From NCBI RefSeq assembly GCF_901709675.1, contig NC_051097.1:4672039-4736038 (forward strand): a stretch of 64,000 bases of DNA. Direction: 5' to 3'. Shown here piece by piece: positions 11,546 to 25,537 of the stretch. Under the pieces are notes generated by a model that made no database searches, was not told the DNA's origin, and saw only the letters and a program-made list of their open reading frames with translations. Source of the DNA: Syngnathus acus. Taxonomy: Eukaryota > Chordata > Actinopteri > Syngnathiformes > Syngnathidae. The translations under genes and the position numbers were made by a program. Position 1 is the stretch's first letter. Each line of letters opens with the position of its first letter.

Positions 11546-14303
11546 TTCTTCTTTCTTTATTTTTTAAATGTATTTATTTCGCGCATCACCAAACAAAGTA
11601 AATGTCACAAAGAAACTACATACAATGGTCCATTGATTTATAATAGGTATAAACAGGCTTCCACTTCAATTTACTGTTATTTCAAATCATTATCCACCAT
11701 CAAGGCTGGACTGGTCATGTGGCTTACAGGGCAGATGCCCGATGGGCTTGCCAGTTTTGTCCTGCACAATGTTGCAAGTCAATGCTGTCCCCGAACCAGC
11801 TAAAAATGAGGACAAACCTCCAACTCTCTCTCAGAATGGAATTGACAAGAAGTGCAGTCAAGGATGTTGTCAGAAACTCTTAATATTATACATTCACCAA
11901 TTCATACAATGATAGTATTAACGTAAAAGTACCCTGCCAACTCTGAGAATCAGATTTTACGGTCTTGCTGCCTGAATAAAATGGAGCTGAAAGTAGACGG
12001 GCCATTAATCAGCTTGCAAGTCACTCACATCTATTTTCCATCTGTCACACACTTACTGTCCCACGCAACTTGTGTTCCTTATCTTGGGTGACAGAAGACA
12101 GGACGTAATAGTGTGTGAGCTCTGATTCAAGTAAATGTGAGGAGCATTTTGTCTGCTAGATACAAGAGCTGAATCAACTTCACGGTTACCTTGGAAACAA
12201 GAATCTCTCTCCCGCTCTCACACGATCACAAAACGGAACTAGTCACAAGCTCGTTGTGTGAACAAATCAAACACAAATTTGTTCTTTTACTCAAATTAAC
12301 ACTCAAATTAAAATTTTCACCCGCGAGGATTGAGTTTTCGGTCACGATGGGTTTATTTCAGGCAGATTATTATTATCAACAAATGCTGCCACTTGAAAAG
12401 GTGTTTGAAAACGGGGCCAGTAGAAGAATCATCAAAGAGTGTGCTGAATTATAAATCAGTCAACACACTGGTGTCGCGGGGAGCCGATGCATTAATAACG
12501 AGGATGAACAAATTCATCGTCGGTGAGCTGGGAGATAACTGGTTTCAATTTGTCTCAAATTGTCTCTAGTGACAATTTTGTTAGGCTTTATTTATACATA
12601 TATTGCTCCTGGTATTTGTTGATATCATCATTGCCTTGATGTGACTGCTGCAGATCTTTTCGGACTTCTTGTTAAATGACGGTGAGAATCCTTCCACCTA
12701 CTCTCACATCAGTAAGATGGGACAAACCCGCTCCTGCAGTCATTACATAAGTTTCCAACGAATTTTGAAAAGGCTCCCGCATACAGTGAGACTGAGGCAT
12801 AGGATAAACGCAAGATGCCAAGCAAGCAGAACTCGTCGTGGGCTCAAAGAGCGAAGTGCACAGACAAACAAAAGCAATTCCACAGAGGCACGCATACACT
12901 GACACATTCTTGAATTCACACACTGAGCTGTCAAGCTACACAAAAGCAAACATTGACAACATGAGGACGAGGATCGTTGGGCTTTTTATTTTTGGGATAT
13001 TATTTATGCTAACAATTGCGTTATGATGCCATTGCAGCACATTGTTTATCATGATTTTATTTGATCGATATACTTCAAAACTCATTTACCAGTATAATAA
13101 GGTATTACATTCATTGTTTTCAGGATATGGAGTTTCTAATCATAGCACAGTTAAACAGTGTTGAAGTTGCAGTAATCTAGTGGTGCAGTGAAGAAAATAT
13201 TAAGGTATGATCACAAGTAAAATAATTTTTAAAAAATTGATTTTTCTAACCACAACACTTGTTCGTGCTCCAATGTTATTATCAACCCTAGTGCTACATT
13301 ATAGTGCTGAGTTAACACAACATGTCTGGTATGGGGCATCAATATCAGAGAGTATAAAAATAGACAATGTAGGTTACCATGGCAACAACAGGCAAACTGC
13401 TCTTCTCATCACAGGCCGCTATAGAAATTATTTTAAAGTTCAAGTTCCCTCTTATTTTCTAACCTACCTATTGTGTTTATTTGTTTTGTGCATTAATCAA
13501 GACATGAAATATATATATATATATGCTTTCAACTGTCAACTATGTAATAAATATGCTTTCGAAGGTCCTTTAATTTTGTATTTGACTAAATTCTTCACGT
13601 CTGAAATTAAATTCTTGAAACATACACGTTGAAAGTTTAACACTAAGCTCCCCATTTAACCACATCAAAGCGTTTTGGGTGCTTTCAGCTTGTGTGGAAT
13701 TTACACATGTGCTCCTCATACCTGTACACAATGCGTTTTTTATGTTTCTCTAATGTGAACCCAACCCAACGATGTCATTATGGTTGGATGACTGTGACAT
13801 GCAACCCGTGTTATCTGATTGAGAGAACGGGAGGGGCCGAGGGCTGTCAGCACTTTGACATAAAGTTAATGAGGTATTTGAAATGAATGCTTCAGTGAGT
13901 CAATGTCAAACTAAGGCCTGTCTTCGTGATGTGTTTCTTATGTTATGTCCCGCATAAATCATAGATGTGTGAACCGAGTCAGTACTTACCCTCTCTCAAT
14001 GCTGAGCTGAAGTATTCAGTACTCATGCACAACACACAATCGCTGTTAGATTTTAGGTTTCTGCTACATTTGCCAGAAAAAATAGTAGGGGTTGAATTGC
14101 GGATCAATATGGATCAATAATTGTGTCAAATTAGAGAGGCCTGTTAGCTCGGAGGCAGAGGGACATTGTGTGAATCTTTGTCTGTCTCTGAGAAAGAACT
14201 GAAACAACCGCTTCTTTTAACTTTGTTCAGTCATCCAATCAGTTATTGATATTCACTTGTCAAAAGTATGCCCTTGCCCCTCAGAATAAAACATAGTCTT
14301 GGC

Positions 14304-14335
<32 letters not shown>

Positions 14336-16480
14336 GTGTATACATACATACACCCTATTTTGTTTGTGCTGCTAAAGGAGATCAAGGTGATTTTGCTGCT
14401 ATTAATATGTTGCACACACAAAGTCCATTCAAGCTTCTAATGACAATGACCCATCTAGTCATGTACATGGCTCCACAAAAACGGAAACAAAGCAAAGTAC
14501 ATGACATAAAATCGAAAGAAGGAAAATGGATTTAATTTTGTCGTTATTGGAATGATTATAAACTTTTTATATCCATACATATGAACACATTTCTGTTATA
14601 TTGGAAATGTGCATATCTTTATCAGTTGCTGGTTGCTTAAATCTGTGAAGCATTTAGTCTAAAATATTCATCTACTCACTTACAGGTGATGCCAATTTTA
14701 GATCTTTTCAAGAATTAGTAAATATTCAGCAACCAGACTACATATTCCAATCCGATAAAATTACATAACCACATCATATACACTGCGCAAGTATAGAGAC
14801 AAGTGATCACCGAGCGCATGTTTCAAAAGACTTGGATTATTTCTTATTCCACTCCTCCTACAGGCCTACCGAGGTACTGCAGTGGTCTGTGGACAGAAAG
14901 GGCACTGCAGTGAGCCAGTGTTTTTTTTGGCTCGGAGCATTGTTGCAGCCCAGGAAGGTGTCACAGAGCTTTGCGTGCCTGTCAAACAGATCGCTGCAAA
15001 TGGGACTCTCGTGCCAATTTGTGTGGCAACACAAACTCCTGACACATCACTACAGTGAGGATAATTCCTGTTGGCCAAGTCTTAGTGTAGTGGAACAGAT
15101 GTCCTTTGGTCATCCCATCTGGCATAGTTTGTCACCCGCTTTGCCTTTCCTCTCAACAGCTGTCCTGATGTTGGAGCATGACTTAACTCTAACTTCTGTT
15201 TTTTTTTTTTAGTCTTTGCATTTTAAAGTTTCCTCTCAGTAAAGCTTTTCAACAGCACAAGCACTCAGTATAGATTAGTGACAATTTTGCAAAAGTGCTC
15301 CATCATATCCAGCAAATGGCACTGCGTTGAAAAAGCATATTACATGACTGGCATATGGAATTTTTCCGTTGGGATTTAGGAAACAAGCATGGCCCACAAA
15401 GTCTTTAGGAGGCAAGCATGGCCCACAAATTCTGCTAGCAGCTGTGTATGTGGTACGTAAGGACAGTTTGTTGCACAGTTGTGCTTCTGTGATGTTAATA
15501 CCGAAGGCCAATTTAATGAACGGACTATTTCTCAATGGACAATTGTGAGCATAACGTGATTTTTGTTGCAGTAGTTTTGGAAGTAGTCTATACTTTGGTA
15601 AACGTTAGATGGGTAAGGGTTAGAAGTGCAGGGTGGTTTATATTGGAAGACAAAACCAGGTGTGGTAAACAAAGAGGAACTTTCCAGCAAAACTAATAAA
15701 GCTCTGTCATGAGTTTTAGATATTGTTATAATAATAAGGCATTGGATTTTTATGGCGCTTTTCTATCAAAGTGGATACTCAAAGCTTTCTGCTTTTAGTA
15801 AGAAAAGCAGAGTGTGCCTGATGAAAATGCCATTTCAGCCCGCGACGGAAAAAAATGGGCTCAGGGCCAAATTAAATTGCCGACCCATGGCATAGCCTCT
15901 GATGACACTGACTGCTCCCTTGGCATTGAATCACATTACATCAGATCAGACTGTCAAATTATAATATACAAGTTGTTTACCTTGGTATCGAATCATATCG
16001 CATCAAATCAGACCGTACCAAATTATAATTTTTCAATTTGTTTAAGAAACAAATGAGTTTGAGAAAAAAACATTAACGAGGAATGACTGGAAACTATTCG
16101 AAATATTGTTCTATGTGCTATTATTATTATTATTGCTATATAATTTTTTATGAAAATAGAGGTAAAAAATCTAAATTAAAAAGATTAATCGCGCGAGTTT
16201 GAGTTTTGTGAGAGCGCTATTTACTTGTCGTACACATACTTCCCCCCAAAAATGGTTGCTGTCTATAAGTATGCAGGATGTAAATTTATGTGATGTTACC
16301 TATTGCAAACATATCCACTCTTCAATATAAAATATTAACACATGGCACACTTTTTACAATATACACTTTTGTTCCTCTGGTTGATCTGAATCAGAACTCT
16401 GGCAAGTACTGTGAGTCTCTAAAGTCTGTATACATACATGCTTTAAACAGTAAGGGTGAAGCAGTCTTGTATTCCTTATA
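11546..16480. other. Intergenic stretch without a recognisable gene
   Basis: Between the grin1 5' end and the 3' end of the Neverland-like gene. It holds AT-rich sequence, a (GT)n microsatellite at 14304-14340, and a diverged tandem pair of about 65 bp units at roughly 15920-16030. ORFs of up to about 140 codons occur but show no family resemblance, no splice-linked partners and no biased composition. I see no RNA gene here. Confidence 0.6.
14304..14340. repeat. (GT)n microsatellite
   Basis: Dinucleotide repeat of about 18 units with one GC interruption in intergenic DNA. Confidence 0.9.
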
Positions 16481-16483
16481 GAT

Positions 16484-16489
16484 TTTATT
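16484..16489 (-). terminator. Candidate polyadenylation signal (AATAAA, minus strand)
   Basis: TTTATT on the plus strand, i.e. AATAAA on the minus strand, about 280 bases downstream of the Neverland-like stop codon. It is the first clear hexamer I noted at a suitable distance; usage is not shown. Confidence 0.4.
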
Positions 16490-16766
16490 CATCACCTAAC
16501 ACACAGCAATAACACATTATTCATCATTGCATTTGTATATCTACCAGACTCTATTTTCTTCTGCCTTTTTTATTCTTCGATCTTTCTCATTACCCAAGTT
16601 TTCAGACTTTGTCGGACTAATTATTCTATTTTTAGCAATATAATTAAGTACCTAAAAACTGGAAACGGTGAGTACTATAAGATGATATTTTTATAGTTCT
16701 ATAGAAAAATAAAGTCAATAAATACACTAACGTTGCTAAACTTGAAAGTAAGCATATATGAAGAGG

Positions 16767-19700
16767 TCAAAAGTCTAAAGTATCATGTTGGTATTGGAGT
16801 CGAGGACTGTTCTCACTATAAAACTGAGTGAACCAGCGTCTGTGTTTCTTGATGGCCGACTCTTCCTTCACAAAGAGAGGCTTAGAGATGTACTTTTTAT
16901 TGTTCCAGATCATCACATCCCGCTCAAACTAGATAAACAGACAAATATCATAACTACTACTGGAATCAGTCATCTTTATAATAAATGTCCCCATTGTACA
17001 ATCAAAACCATAGCTACAATTCAACTGGGATACGTACGTATGTCTTCAATGTGTTGTATGTCAAGACAAAATGATGCATTTAAGTAGACCTTACCTGAAT
17101 TGATTCTCCTTTCAAGATGAATTTGGGCACCGGGGCTGGAATATTTGACTGATAGAACATTGTATGTGTGACACACTGCAAGAGAGGCTCCACCGGTGTC
17201 ACACTTTGCATGATCACTCCACTGCCCAAAAAACTGTGCTTGAAATGCAGAAAAACCACTCCTGGTCCTACCTGAAAAATTTAAAAAAATAAATAAAATC
17301 AGTGTAGTCATGTATGCATTTCTTTATTAAACTGTGTAGTTGAATTTAAATGTAGAGTTCTATGGGTAGTTAGCGCAGTCTATCAACATGAATGATCAAA
17401 CTATCAATTCAATCATGATTTACAGTATAATATGCTTTAAACTTTTCTGTACCTGTCTCGCAACGACGTGGAGATCCAAAACAGGCAAATGGTATCCAAA
17501 CAAGTATAGGCAATGTTTCACAAGCATCTGAGAACAGTGATTGTTGGGAGCGGACTCTACTTCCCACTGAGCCTTGAATTTAAACATAAAAAACAATGAA
17601 AGTGAGAAAATAACACCATTTTAAACCAAAATCTTTTTAAGAGTTTTCAGATGTCTTAACATGTCTCTATGTGATGAAGACACCTAGCACAAAGCCTTCC
17701 AGAATTAGTCTTGATTATTGCAAGGCTAACATGGTGCCAGTTAATACGCAAAGTCGAATTCGCCAAAAATATACCTACTTCCCAATCATGTCGCACAAAC
17801 TCCCAGGCTTTGTTGTATGTGTAGCGTAGATCGACTCCGCTCACAATGCCTGGCTTGTGCAGGTGAGTCAGGTGAGACAGGTCTGCGGCGTTTTCAGGAA
17901 TCTCCTGCAGTGACACTGGCTGCTAAACGCTGGATTTTATTTCACTTTGGGGGGGGTGCAGGGTTTGTCAAGAATATCTCAGAGGGTTTACAAAATGTGT
18001 TTTTATTCATAGTTGTTATTTTAAATAATTCTTCAGAAAACACTGATAAGCATTGATTGTATACCCCATTATATATCATGGGGGAATATGGAAAACCAAT
18101 TACTGGGAAATATCTAACCCCCTCATCGAGTTCTGCTAAAACAGTATAATGCAACACAAGGTGATGCTTCATCAAATGTCAAATACGGAGTTGGACAACC
18201 CCTAACAAGCACGTACCTGGATGTGAGCATTAACAAAATGCTCTGTTCTTCCACGATAAACCCACTCGCCCTTGGTAATCTCCTCCTGCTCTGGAATATT
18301 GTATTGAGGATCTTTTCCATCACAGTGAAACCAAACAAGGATCTGACCGTTAATTTCACAGCTGAGCCAGATGTTCGTCTTGGCAATGTCTGGCACTTAA
18401 AAATCAAAAAGGTCAAAGTCACACACCAAACTGGGAAAAGTCTAAATGGACACAGACGGTTCAACAATTATTTTCTGTACCGCTTGATTGAGGGCTTGTA
18501 AATTAATATTTTCCTTTGAATTATACAAGTGATCATGCATGTGCAAATTGATTGTCATTACCTTTTTCAGTGTATGGTATCCTTTCACATTTACCATTAT
18601 CCCCCCGAAACTGCCACCCATGGAATGGGCACTCGATGCAGATTCCCACCACACGTCCTCCCACAGCCAGGTTGGCTCCCAAATGTGGACAGTAGGCGTC
18701 TAATACGTAGGCCTTACCATCCTCACCTCGAAACACGACCAACTTAACACCTATAAGAAGCAATTTTAGCACAATGAGTACATGTTAGGTCACCTCTATC
18801 TTTGTTTAAATGACTGCTGTTAAAATAGTTTGTTTAAGCAACAAAGAAACTATGTAAACTGTTAAACCAGTGTCAAAAATTAAAAGTTTTAGAGCGGCAA
18901 CATTTCTCTTTACAATAATAAATACATTTCTTTACAATATGTTGTATGTACGGAAGAGGATTAGGGCCAGTGAAGAAAAAAAAACGAGGGGTGACAGGAT
19001 TCTGACTTTAAAGTCAGAATTCTTACTTTATTCTCAGAATTCTGACTTTAAAGTCAGAAAGTGGGAATTCTGACTCTAAAGTCAGAATTCTGAGAATAAA
19101 GTCAGAATTCCCACCTTCTGACTTTAAAGTCAGAATTCCCACCTTCTGACTTTAAAGTCAGAATTCTGACTTTATTCTCAGAATTCTGTAGTCAGAATTC
19201 TGAGAATAAAGTCAGAATCCTGTCACCCCTCGTTTTTTTTCCTTCACTGGCCCTAATCCTCTTCCGTATGTATGTGCCCCCACTAGTCTGTCATTCTGAT
19301 TAATATTGCGTTTGTGGAATAGGAGTTAAGAAGCAGTATTCACCCATTTTTATCCTTCACAGGGGGGCGGGCATTTTGTAACTTGCTGTCAACTGGAAAT
19401 GAAACCACACTTGCCAGGCATCATTTTTAGTCGACAGCAAGTACCAAAATGGCTGCCCCGTGACATGGATACAAACAGGTGGAATTTGGCTATGATTAAT
19501 GGGGTCATGTTTCTTTGACCACATAAGGCCTTCATTATTAAACACACACACATGAAAAGGTGACAATAGGGCAGTGTTAAACACTGATGTCACTAAGCAT
19601 CCAATTTTCACAACAAACCAAACATGAGTGCTATCACGACTCTTTGATTAAAAGTGTACAGTAGCCTACACGAAGCACCAACTCGAGAAATGTGTTCATT

Positions 19701-20554
19701 AAGACCTGAATAACACTTTTGAATTTGAATCTTGATTTGCATTCTGAGAGAATAGCAAACTAAAGGCTTGATGCTTATTGTCAGTTGTGCATAATGTTGT
19801 CTGACTGGTTGCAAGCGATAAAAGTATGTATACATATCTTTCTCCATCCGTTCTTTTTTAAAGACATAATTACTGTAATTTACTGTAATTATTTACAATC
19901 CTTTGAAGCAAAGTAGAAATTACCAATAGCCGCATGTGTTCCGGTATTGTGTTTTAGAAGGTTTTGTTTATCTTAAGGGTTCTATATCTCTCCATCTGAA
20001 CAGTTTTTTTTTTACTTCCTTTATAGTATATTCAACAGCGCGCTGTGGAACAAACCCCACAGTAAAACTTTGCAAAACTTCTTCGCACTGTTTTAAACTC
20101 AAATGTTTTGGGGTAAATTGACTGCAGTTTTATACATACCAACCATGGTAACATCTCGGACATCTCCTCTCCCCAGCATGTGAGAATCCAGAACTCGGTA
20201 CCAGCCGTTTGGGTATATCGGGGGCAGATCTCCGGTTTCCCTGCGGCGGCGCACAGCATTGGCGGTGCGCGCCTTGGAGCGGCCGTCATCCACGATGTAT
20301 CCCACATCCTCCGGTGCCCTGAGCAGCTCCATTGGGCTGCAGAAGAGCTCGTAGGTGGCCACCAACAAGTAGAGGGAAACACACGCTATGACGCACATAC
20401 CAAGGCGCATTAGAGCACCTCGCAACACCATTTTCAACCAAATGGAGTGGTCGGTGACCACCTGGGCGCTCGGTGGGTCTTCGGCTTGGATGAAGAAAAG
20501 CGCACATAACGCCAGGCCGGCCGGGACGGCTAACATCCTGACATGCTGATTCAT
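16767..20554 (-). CDS. Neverland/DAF-36-type Rieske oxygenase (cholesterol 7-desaturase family), complete
   Basis: Seven exons on the minus strand: 20140-20554, 18562-18750, 18217-18395, 17779-17922, 17453-17572, 17095-17271, 16767-16928. They total 1386 nt, 461 residues, all phase-consistent with GT-AG borders. The N-terminus (MNQHVRML..) carries a hydrophobic segment and a second one near residues 42-62, suggesting membrane anchoring. Exon 2 carries the Rieske [2Fe-2S] motif: CPHLGANL, then CPFHGW. Exon 4 carries the mononuclear iron motif [13 protein letters not shown] (E-N-x2-D-x2-H-x4-H). The C-terminal catalytic part includes [15 protein letters not shown] and [10 protein letters not shown]. 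Insect Neverland and worm DAF-36 convert cholesterol to 7-dehydrocholesterol; orthologues occur in some deuterostomes, and the vertebrate role is not established. All metal ligands are intact, so the enzyme is probably active; the substrate is inferred. Confidence 0.9.
17779..17922 (-). CDS. Catalytic iron-site exon of the Neverland-like gene
   Basis: 48 codons starting [15 protein letters not shown]. The D-x2-H-x4-H arrangement in [13 protein letters not shown] is the non-haem iron facial triad typical of Rieske oxygenases; the conserved Asn and Asp relay electrons from the Rieske centre of a neighbouring subunit. The acceptor was chosen at TAG|CAGCCA because the in-phase junction requires it. 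The donor was chosen at GAA|GTAGGT so that DWE joins AQWEVE. Confidence 0.85.
18562..18750 (-). CDS. Rieske [2Fe-2S] domain exon of the Neverland-like gene
   Basis: 63 codons spanning [20 protein letters not shown] to RIPYTEK. The two cluster half-motifs are CPHLGANL and CPFHGWQF, separated by [12 protein letters not shown]. Both cysteines and both histidines are present. The exon joins phase 1 upstream (GTT G|GT) and phase 1 downstream (AAA G|TG CCA). Confidence 0.93.
18950..19267. mobile_element. MITE with near-perfect terminal inverted repeats and a palindromic core
   Basis: Lies in intron 1 of the Neverland-like gene. The left end ACGGAAGAGGATTAGGGCCA is mirrored exactly at the right end, and the match extends about 57 bp with one extra base. 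Both flanks carry ATGT (18946-18949 and 19268-19271), a candidate 4-bp target duplication. The core is an alternating array of TTCTGACTTTAAAGTCAGAA and related units, itself palindromic. There is no coding capacity. It is non-autonomous; the family is not named here. Confidence 0.8.
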
Positions 20555-21120
20555 GGTTCGTGCTGGCTCTCTGTCGACATACTTTATGTGAGCGCTCGCA
20601 CGCACGCACGGACCAGCAACTGGACGGGCGTGTTTTTTTTGTTTTTACACCCGCCCACGGTCTCTTAACACGCCTTAGAAACGTTCAAGGAAATGTAACA
20701 GTTATATTCAAGGAAAAATTATTAAATAAAAACGTGTTATGTGTTGTTTCCTTAAATTTACTGTCATACAGGGAAGGATTTGTTTTACTTTCCAGCATGA
20801 ACGTCGCCATAGAAATCGACGTTCCTGTGTAACGGACCGACACAGAAAAGACGTCATTTTAGAAGGTAGATTAGCACTTTACAGTAGGTAATATTGTCCA
20901 CGTCGTGTCGCTGTAATTGCGCAACATCTGCCATTAGCCATGACTAATGGCTAATAGAATGCATTGAATTTAATTTCAAAGTTACACCAATGTCGTATAA
21001 CATTCATGTTGTCTATGCGATAACAAAAAAAAGCTAAATTTAGGCATGCATTGCTGTATAGGAACTGTGTTATTCTATATTGTGCTTCATATAAAGACAA
21101 CAGAAATGTGCTGCTATAAT

Positions 21121-22562
<1,442 letters not shown>

Positions 22563-23293
22563 AGCTGCAAAACATTCGCAAATTTGATTTAGGGAAGATT
22601 CTTTGCGGTCTAGTCCACACGTGTATGTCTGCGCTCTGTGACGTAATAAAAGAGCGACATTGAATATTGACTTTTTGGGTTACCATTTAAAAAAATGTTA
22701 TTTTATCCATCAAAACTATATTCATACACAAGACTGTGGTCGCTTTATTATTGTGCAAAATAAAAAACATTGACGTACTACTCAGATCATTTTCCCATTT
22801 TTAGTCAGGTGACAAGTTATTACCAAAGATAATAAAGAGTAACCAGACCACTTTGTTCATATTTGGGGAAATGAACGTACGCAGTAATTCACGAGATGTC
22901 ATTTACAAGCAATTACAAGTAATCTACAGTAATTTACTACAAAATACAACAAATGGAATTAACCGCTCAAAACCGCAACTTATTTTTGCTTTCATTTTTT
23001 AAAAATTGATTTTACATGAGGTGGAATCATCTGTCTTGCTGCACAATCTTTGAGAATAATAAGTCCCGCCCATATACCGCCCAGAATCCCCTTCGTTACT
23101 TCATAATAAATACACTGTCAAGACACTGTACTGACGCCAAGTCTGCTAATGAGTTAAAGCGTCAAAGCTCATCTAATCTTCAACAATCTTATTTAGTCTA
23201 ATTTTACCTTGCGTTGATGTATTGGAACATCACGTAGACAAGCAAACGAATAGTTGTACTGGTGCCTCCGTCGAAAAGCGGAAGAAAAACACA
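22563..23293. promoter_or_regulatory. Presumed bidirectional promoter interval between surf2 and bbln
   Basis: 731 bases separate the divergent start codons of surf2 (minus) and bbln (plus), so both promoters must lie here. The sequence is AT-rich with short repeated words such as GTAATT and TTACAAGTAATC; I see no TATA box or CpG island that stands out. The functional reading rests on arrangement, not on motifs. Confidence 0.4.
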
Positions 23294-23959
23294 ATGTCAG
23301 GACCAAATGGAGATCCTGACATTTCCATTGACGATGGCATCATCGAGGACGACGATGACTTTAATAACGAGGGTAAGTCATTTTCCGAATTTATGTTTCA
23401 AATCACCTCAGAAAAACTAAAGGAGTCGTTTTAATGTCGCCCTTTTTGTCCTATGATTTGCGTATTTCTTTATTGTAGTGACCCCATTGATTCATTTGTG
23501 TGGTTTAGTATTAGACTCTCCAAAATATGTATTTTTATAATCAACAGAATTTACTACGTATAGGCATATAATTTCCTAGTTTGACCTCCTTGTCCGTTTT
23601 AAGAATTTAACGTGGCCCTAAAACACAAAAATTTCATCACCCTTGAGCAAATTTTATTATATTGGTCAGATTTGTAAAATACAGCAGATAAAGGCCCACG
23701 AATGTGCATGTGTGACCTGCTGTTCTCACCCCCTCTTGAGCAGGTGTACCTAATGTTATCTCACATTTTTCTTCCAGAGTTTGCAGCAATCAACTCCATG
23801 CTGGACCAGATCAACTCGTATCTCGACGGGCTGGAGGAGAAAAACGATGCCCTCAACAGCAAAATGCATGAACTCCTTGAGTCCAATCGACAAGCCCGGC
23901 TGGAGTTTCGAGCCCAGCTGGAAGATCTGCCTCCCGAGGATGATCACCCCTGTTCGTAA
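23294..23959 (+). CDS. bbln: Bublin coiled-coil protein (C9orf16 / UPF0184 family), complete
   Basis: Two exons, 23294-23372 and 23778-23959, total 261 nt, 86 residues (human 83). It begins MSGPNGDPDISIDDG, has an acidic stretch EDDDDFNNEE, then the conserved coiled coil AAINSMLDQINSYLDGLEEK, and ends in ESNRQARLEF and an acidic tail. The junction falls in GAG (G|AG) with GTAAGT donor and CAG acceptor. The worm homologue BBLN-1 binds intermediate filaments and keeps intestinal lumen shape; the vertebrate role is inferred to be cytoskeletal. It is the divergent neighbour of surf2 and convergent neighbour of ciz1, the latter as in mammals. Confidence 0.95.
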
Positions 23960-24347
23960 GGCACGGATGTAGACCACAATGAAGATACAAGAGAGCTTTG
24001 CAACTGAACAGGAACTCGTTAGTGCAATTATCATCAGAAGAACCAAGATACGTTTTTGAGTGTATTTGAAATGTGTCATAAAAATCCCTAATATAGATAC
24101 CCCGCCCCTAAATGTGACTTAGTAACACAGGCCAGCTTCCTGTTTTGCTTGCATTCCCTGTATCTGTAATGTGTGTATATATATATATGTGGCAAATTTA
24201 AGTAGAAAAGTTCTCTGTTCATACGGTCTAAAAAAATATACATCACTGCAAGGAATTGTTGGGCTGTTTTAATATAAATTAAAATGACATCGGGAAAAAT
24301 ACATTTTAGAAAACATTAAGTCTTGATTTCACTTTTGTCAGTAGCTG

Positions 24348-24353
24348 AATAAA
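24348..24353 (+). terminator. Candidate polyadenylation signal of bbln (AATAAA)
   Basis: An AATAAA hexamer about 390 bases after the bbln stop. The 3' UTR between contains a short (TA)n tract near 24176-24188. Other A-rich hexamers occur at about 24538, so end use is uncertain. Confidence 0.45.
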
Positions 24354-25503
24354 AACACAGTCTTGAGAAACAAACAAAAAACCCTTTTGCTAGTCATGTG
24401 CTAAGTCACCATGGTGATGTCAAGCTTTGCTACATGTGTGAGCAAGACTTGATGACTCTAAATAACCATAAATGAGGATGAAATGTTTGTGGGACAGTTG
24501 AGGATGAAGTGATGCATTAGAACCTTAAGAACAGAATAATAAAAAAAAAATGAAGCCAAAATAAACAAAACATGTTTGCTTGAAAGAAACTGTGTTAAAC
24601 TTTTTTTTTTTTTTCTTCTTCCACCAAATATCAACACATCACTTAAAACGTCCACAGGAACGTGTTAGCAAAATGTCTTTAACAAACACTGATGGTCCAA
24701 CGTGAAAACACACCATGACATTCGAGCAGCCTTGATTTCAAACGATGAAGCGGTCGTCTCAGTTTTACAGCAAATGGCATTTCGGTGGCTTTAGCTTGTT
24801 CGCGAGAGGCTGGTTTCAAAGTCTGTAAATCGTACCTGACTTCAATGAAAGCTTCCAATCTCTATTTGAGGTCTTGTAGAAGAGGCATTTAGCCTTCAAA
24901 CGGGTCACATGATAAAACCAAAATAAAGTAAATAAAACTATAGCCCAAAAATAAAATAATTGCTTGGCAAACAAAAAAATGGAGGAGAAAAGAAGTCGTT
25001 CAGTGAAGTCAGATGCGGTGCGCGTTGTGCTCAATTTAATCTAAAAAAAAACAGCTTTTCACAAGTGATGGCTGCATCAATGTGAGTAGTTTTTGGCTGC
25101 CTCTCTTCAGTGTGGCTTCATTTCACTTTGTTAGAATTCAATTCAGCGGTCGGTCCAGAATTATGCTGTGTTTGGCACATTATTCACTTATGCTACAAAT
25201 ATACTTCAGAGTGCACTGCAGTAGGGATGGAGCTGTTCCTCAGCTGCTTCTAAATGTACACTTTAGTCTGATTAAAAAAATAAAATAAACCGGTATAAAG
25301 CACAGGGAAAAATTATGCTGGAAGGCCCCCTTTAAGGTGTGACTAAAACAAATGTCCTAAACATATGTTTAATATTTTAATATCTCAATGGGTTTGGGCT
25401 AATTTGTCTCACCTTGTAATTGTGCTGTCCAACTTTCTTGTCATACGCCATTGAATTTGAAACTTGATGGAGAGGAAAAAAAAAAAAAAGTCTCTCACCC
25501 ATC

Positions 25504-25537
25504 GTTCAACGTCTGTTACTGTTCAACGTCTGTTACT
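25504..25537. repeat. 17-bp tandem duplication across the ciz1 stop codon
   Basis: GTTCAACGTCTGTTACT occurs twice in direct succession (25504-25520 and 25521-25537). The right copy contains the ciz1 stop codon and its last three codons; the left copy lies just behind it in the 3' UTR. Confidence 0.85.

Noticed and set aside
14832-15212. 126-codon ORF in the intergenic stretch
   Set aside because: No homology by eye, no splice context.
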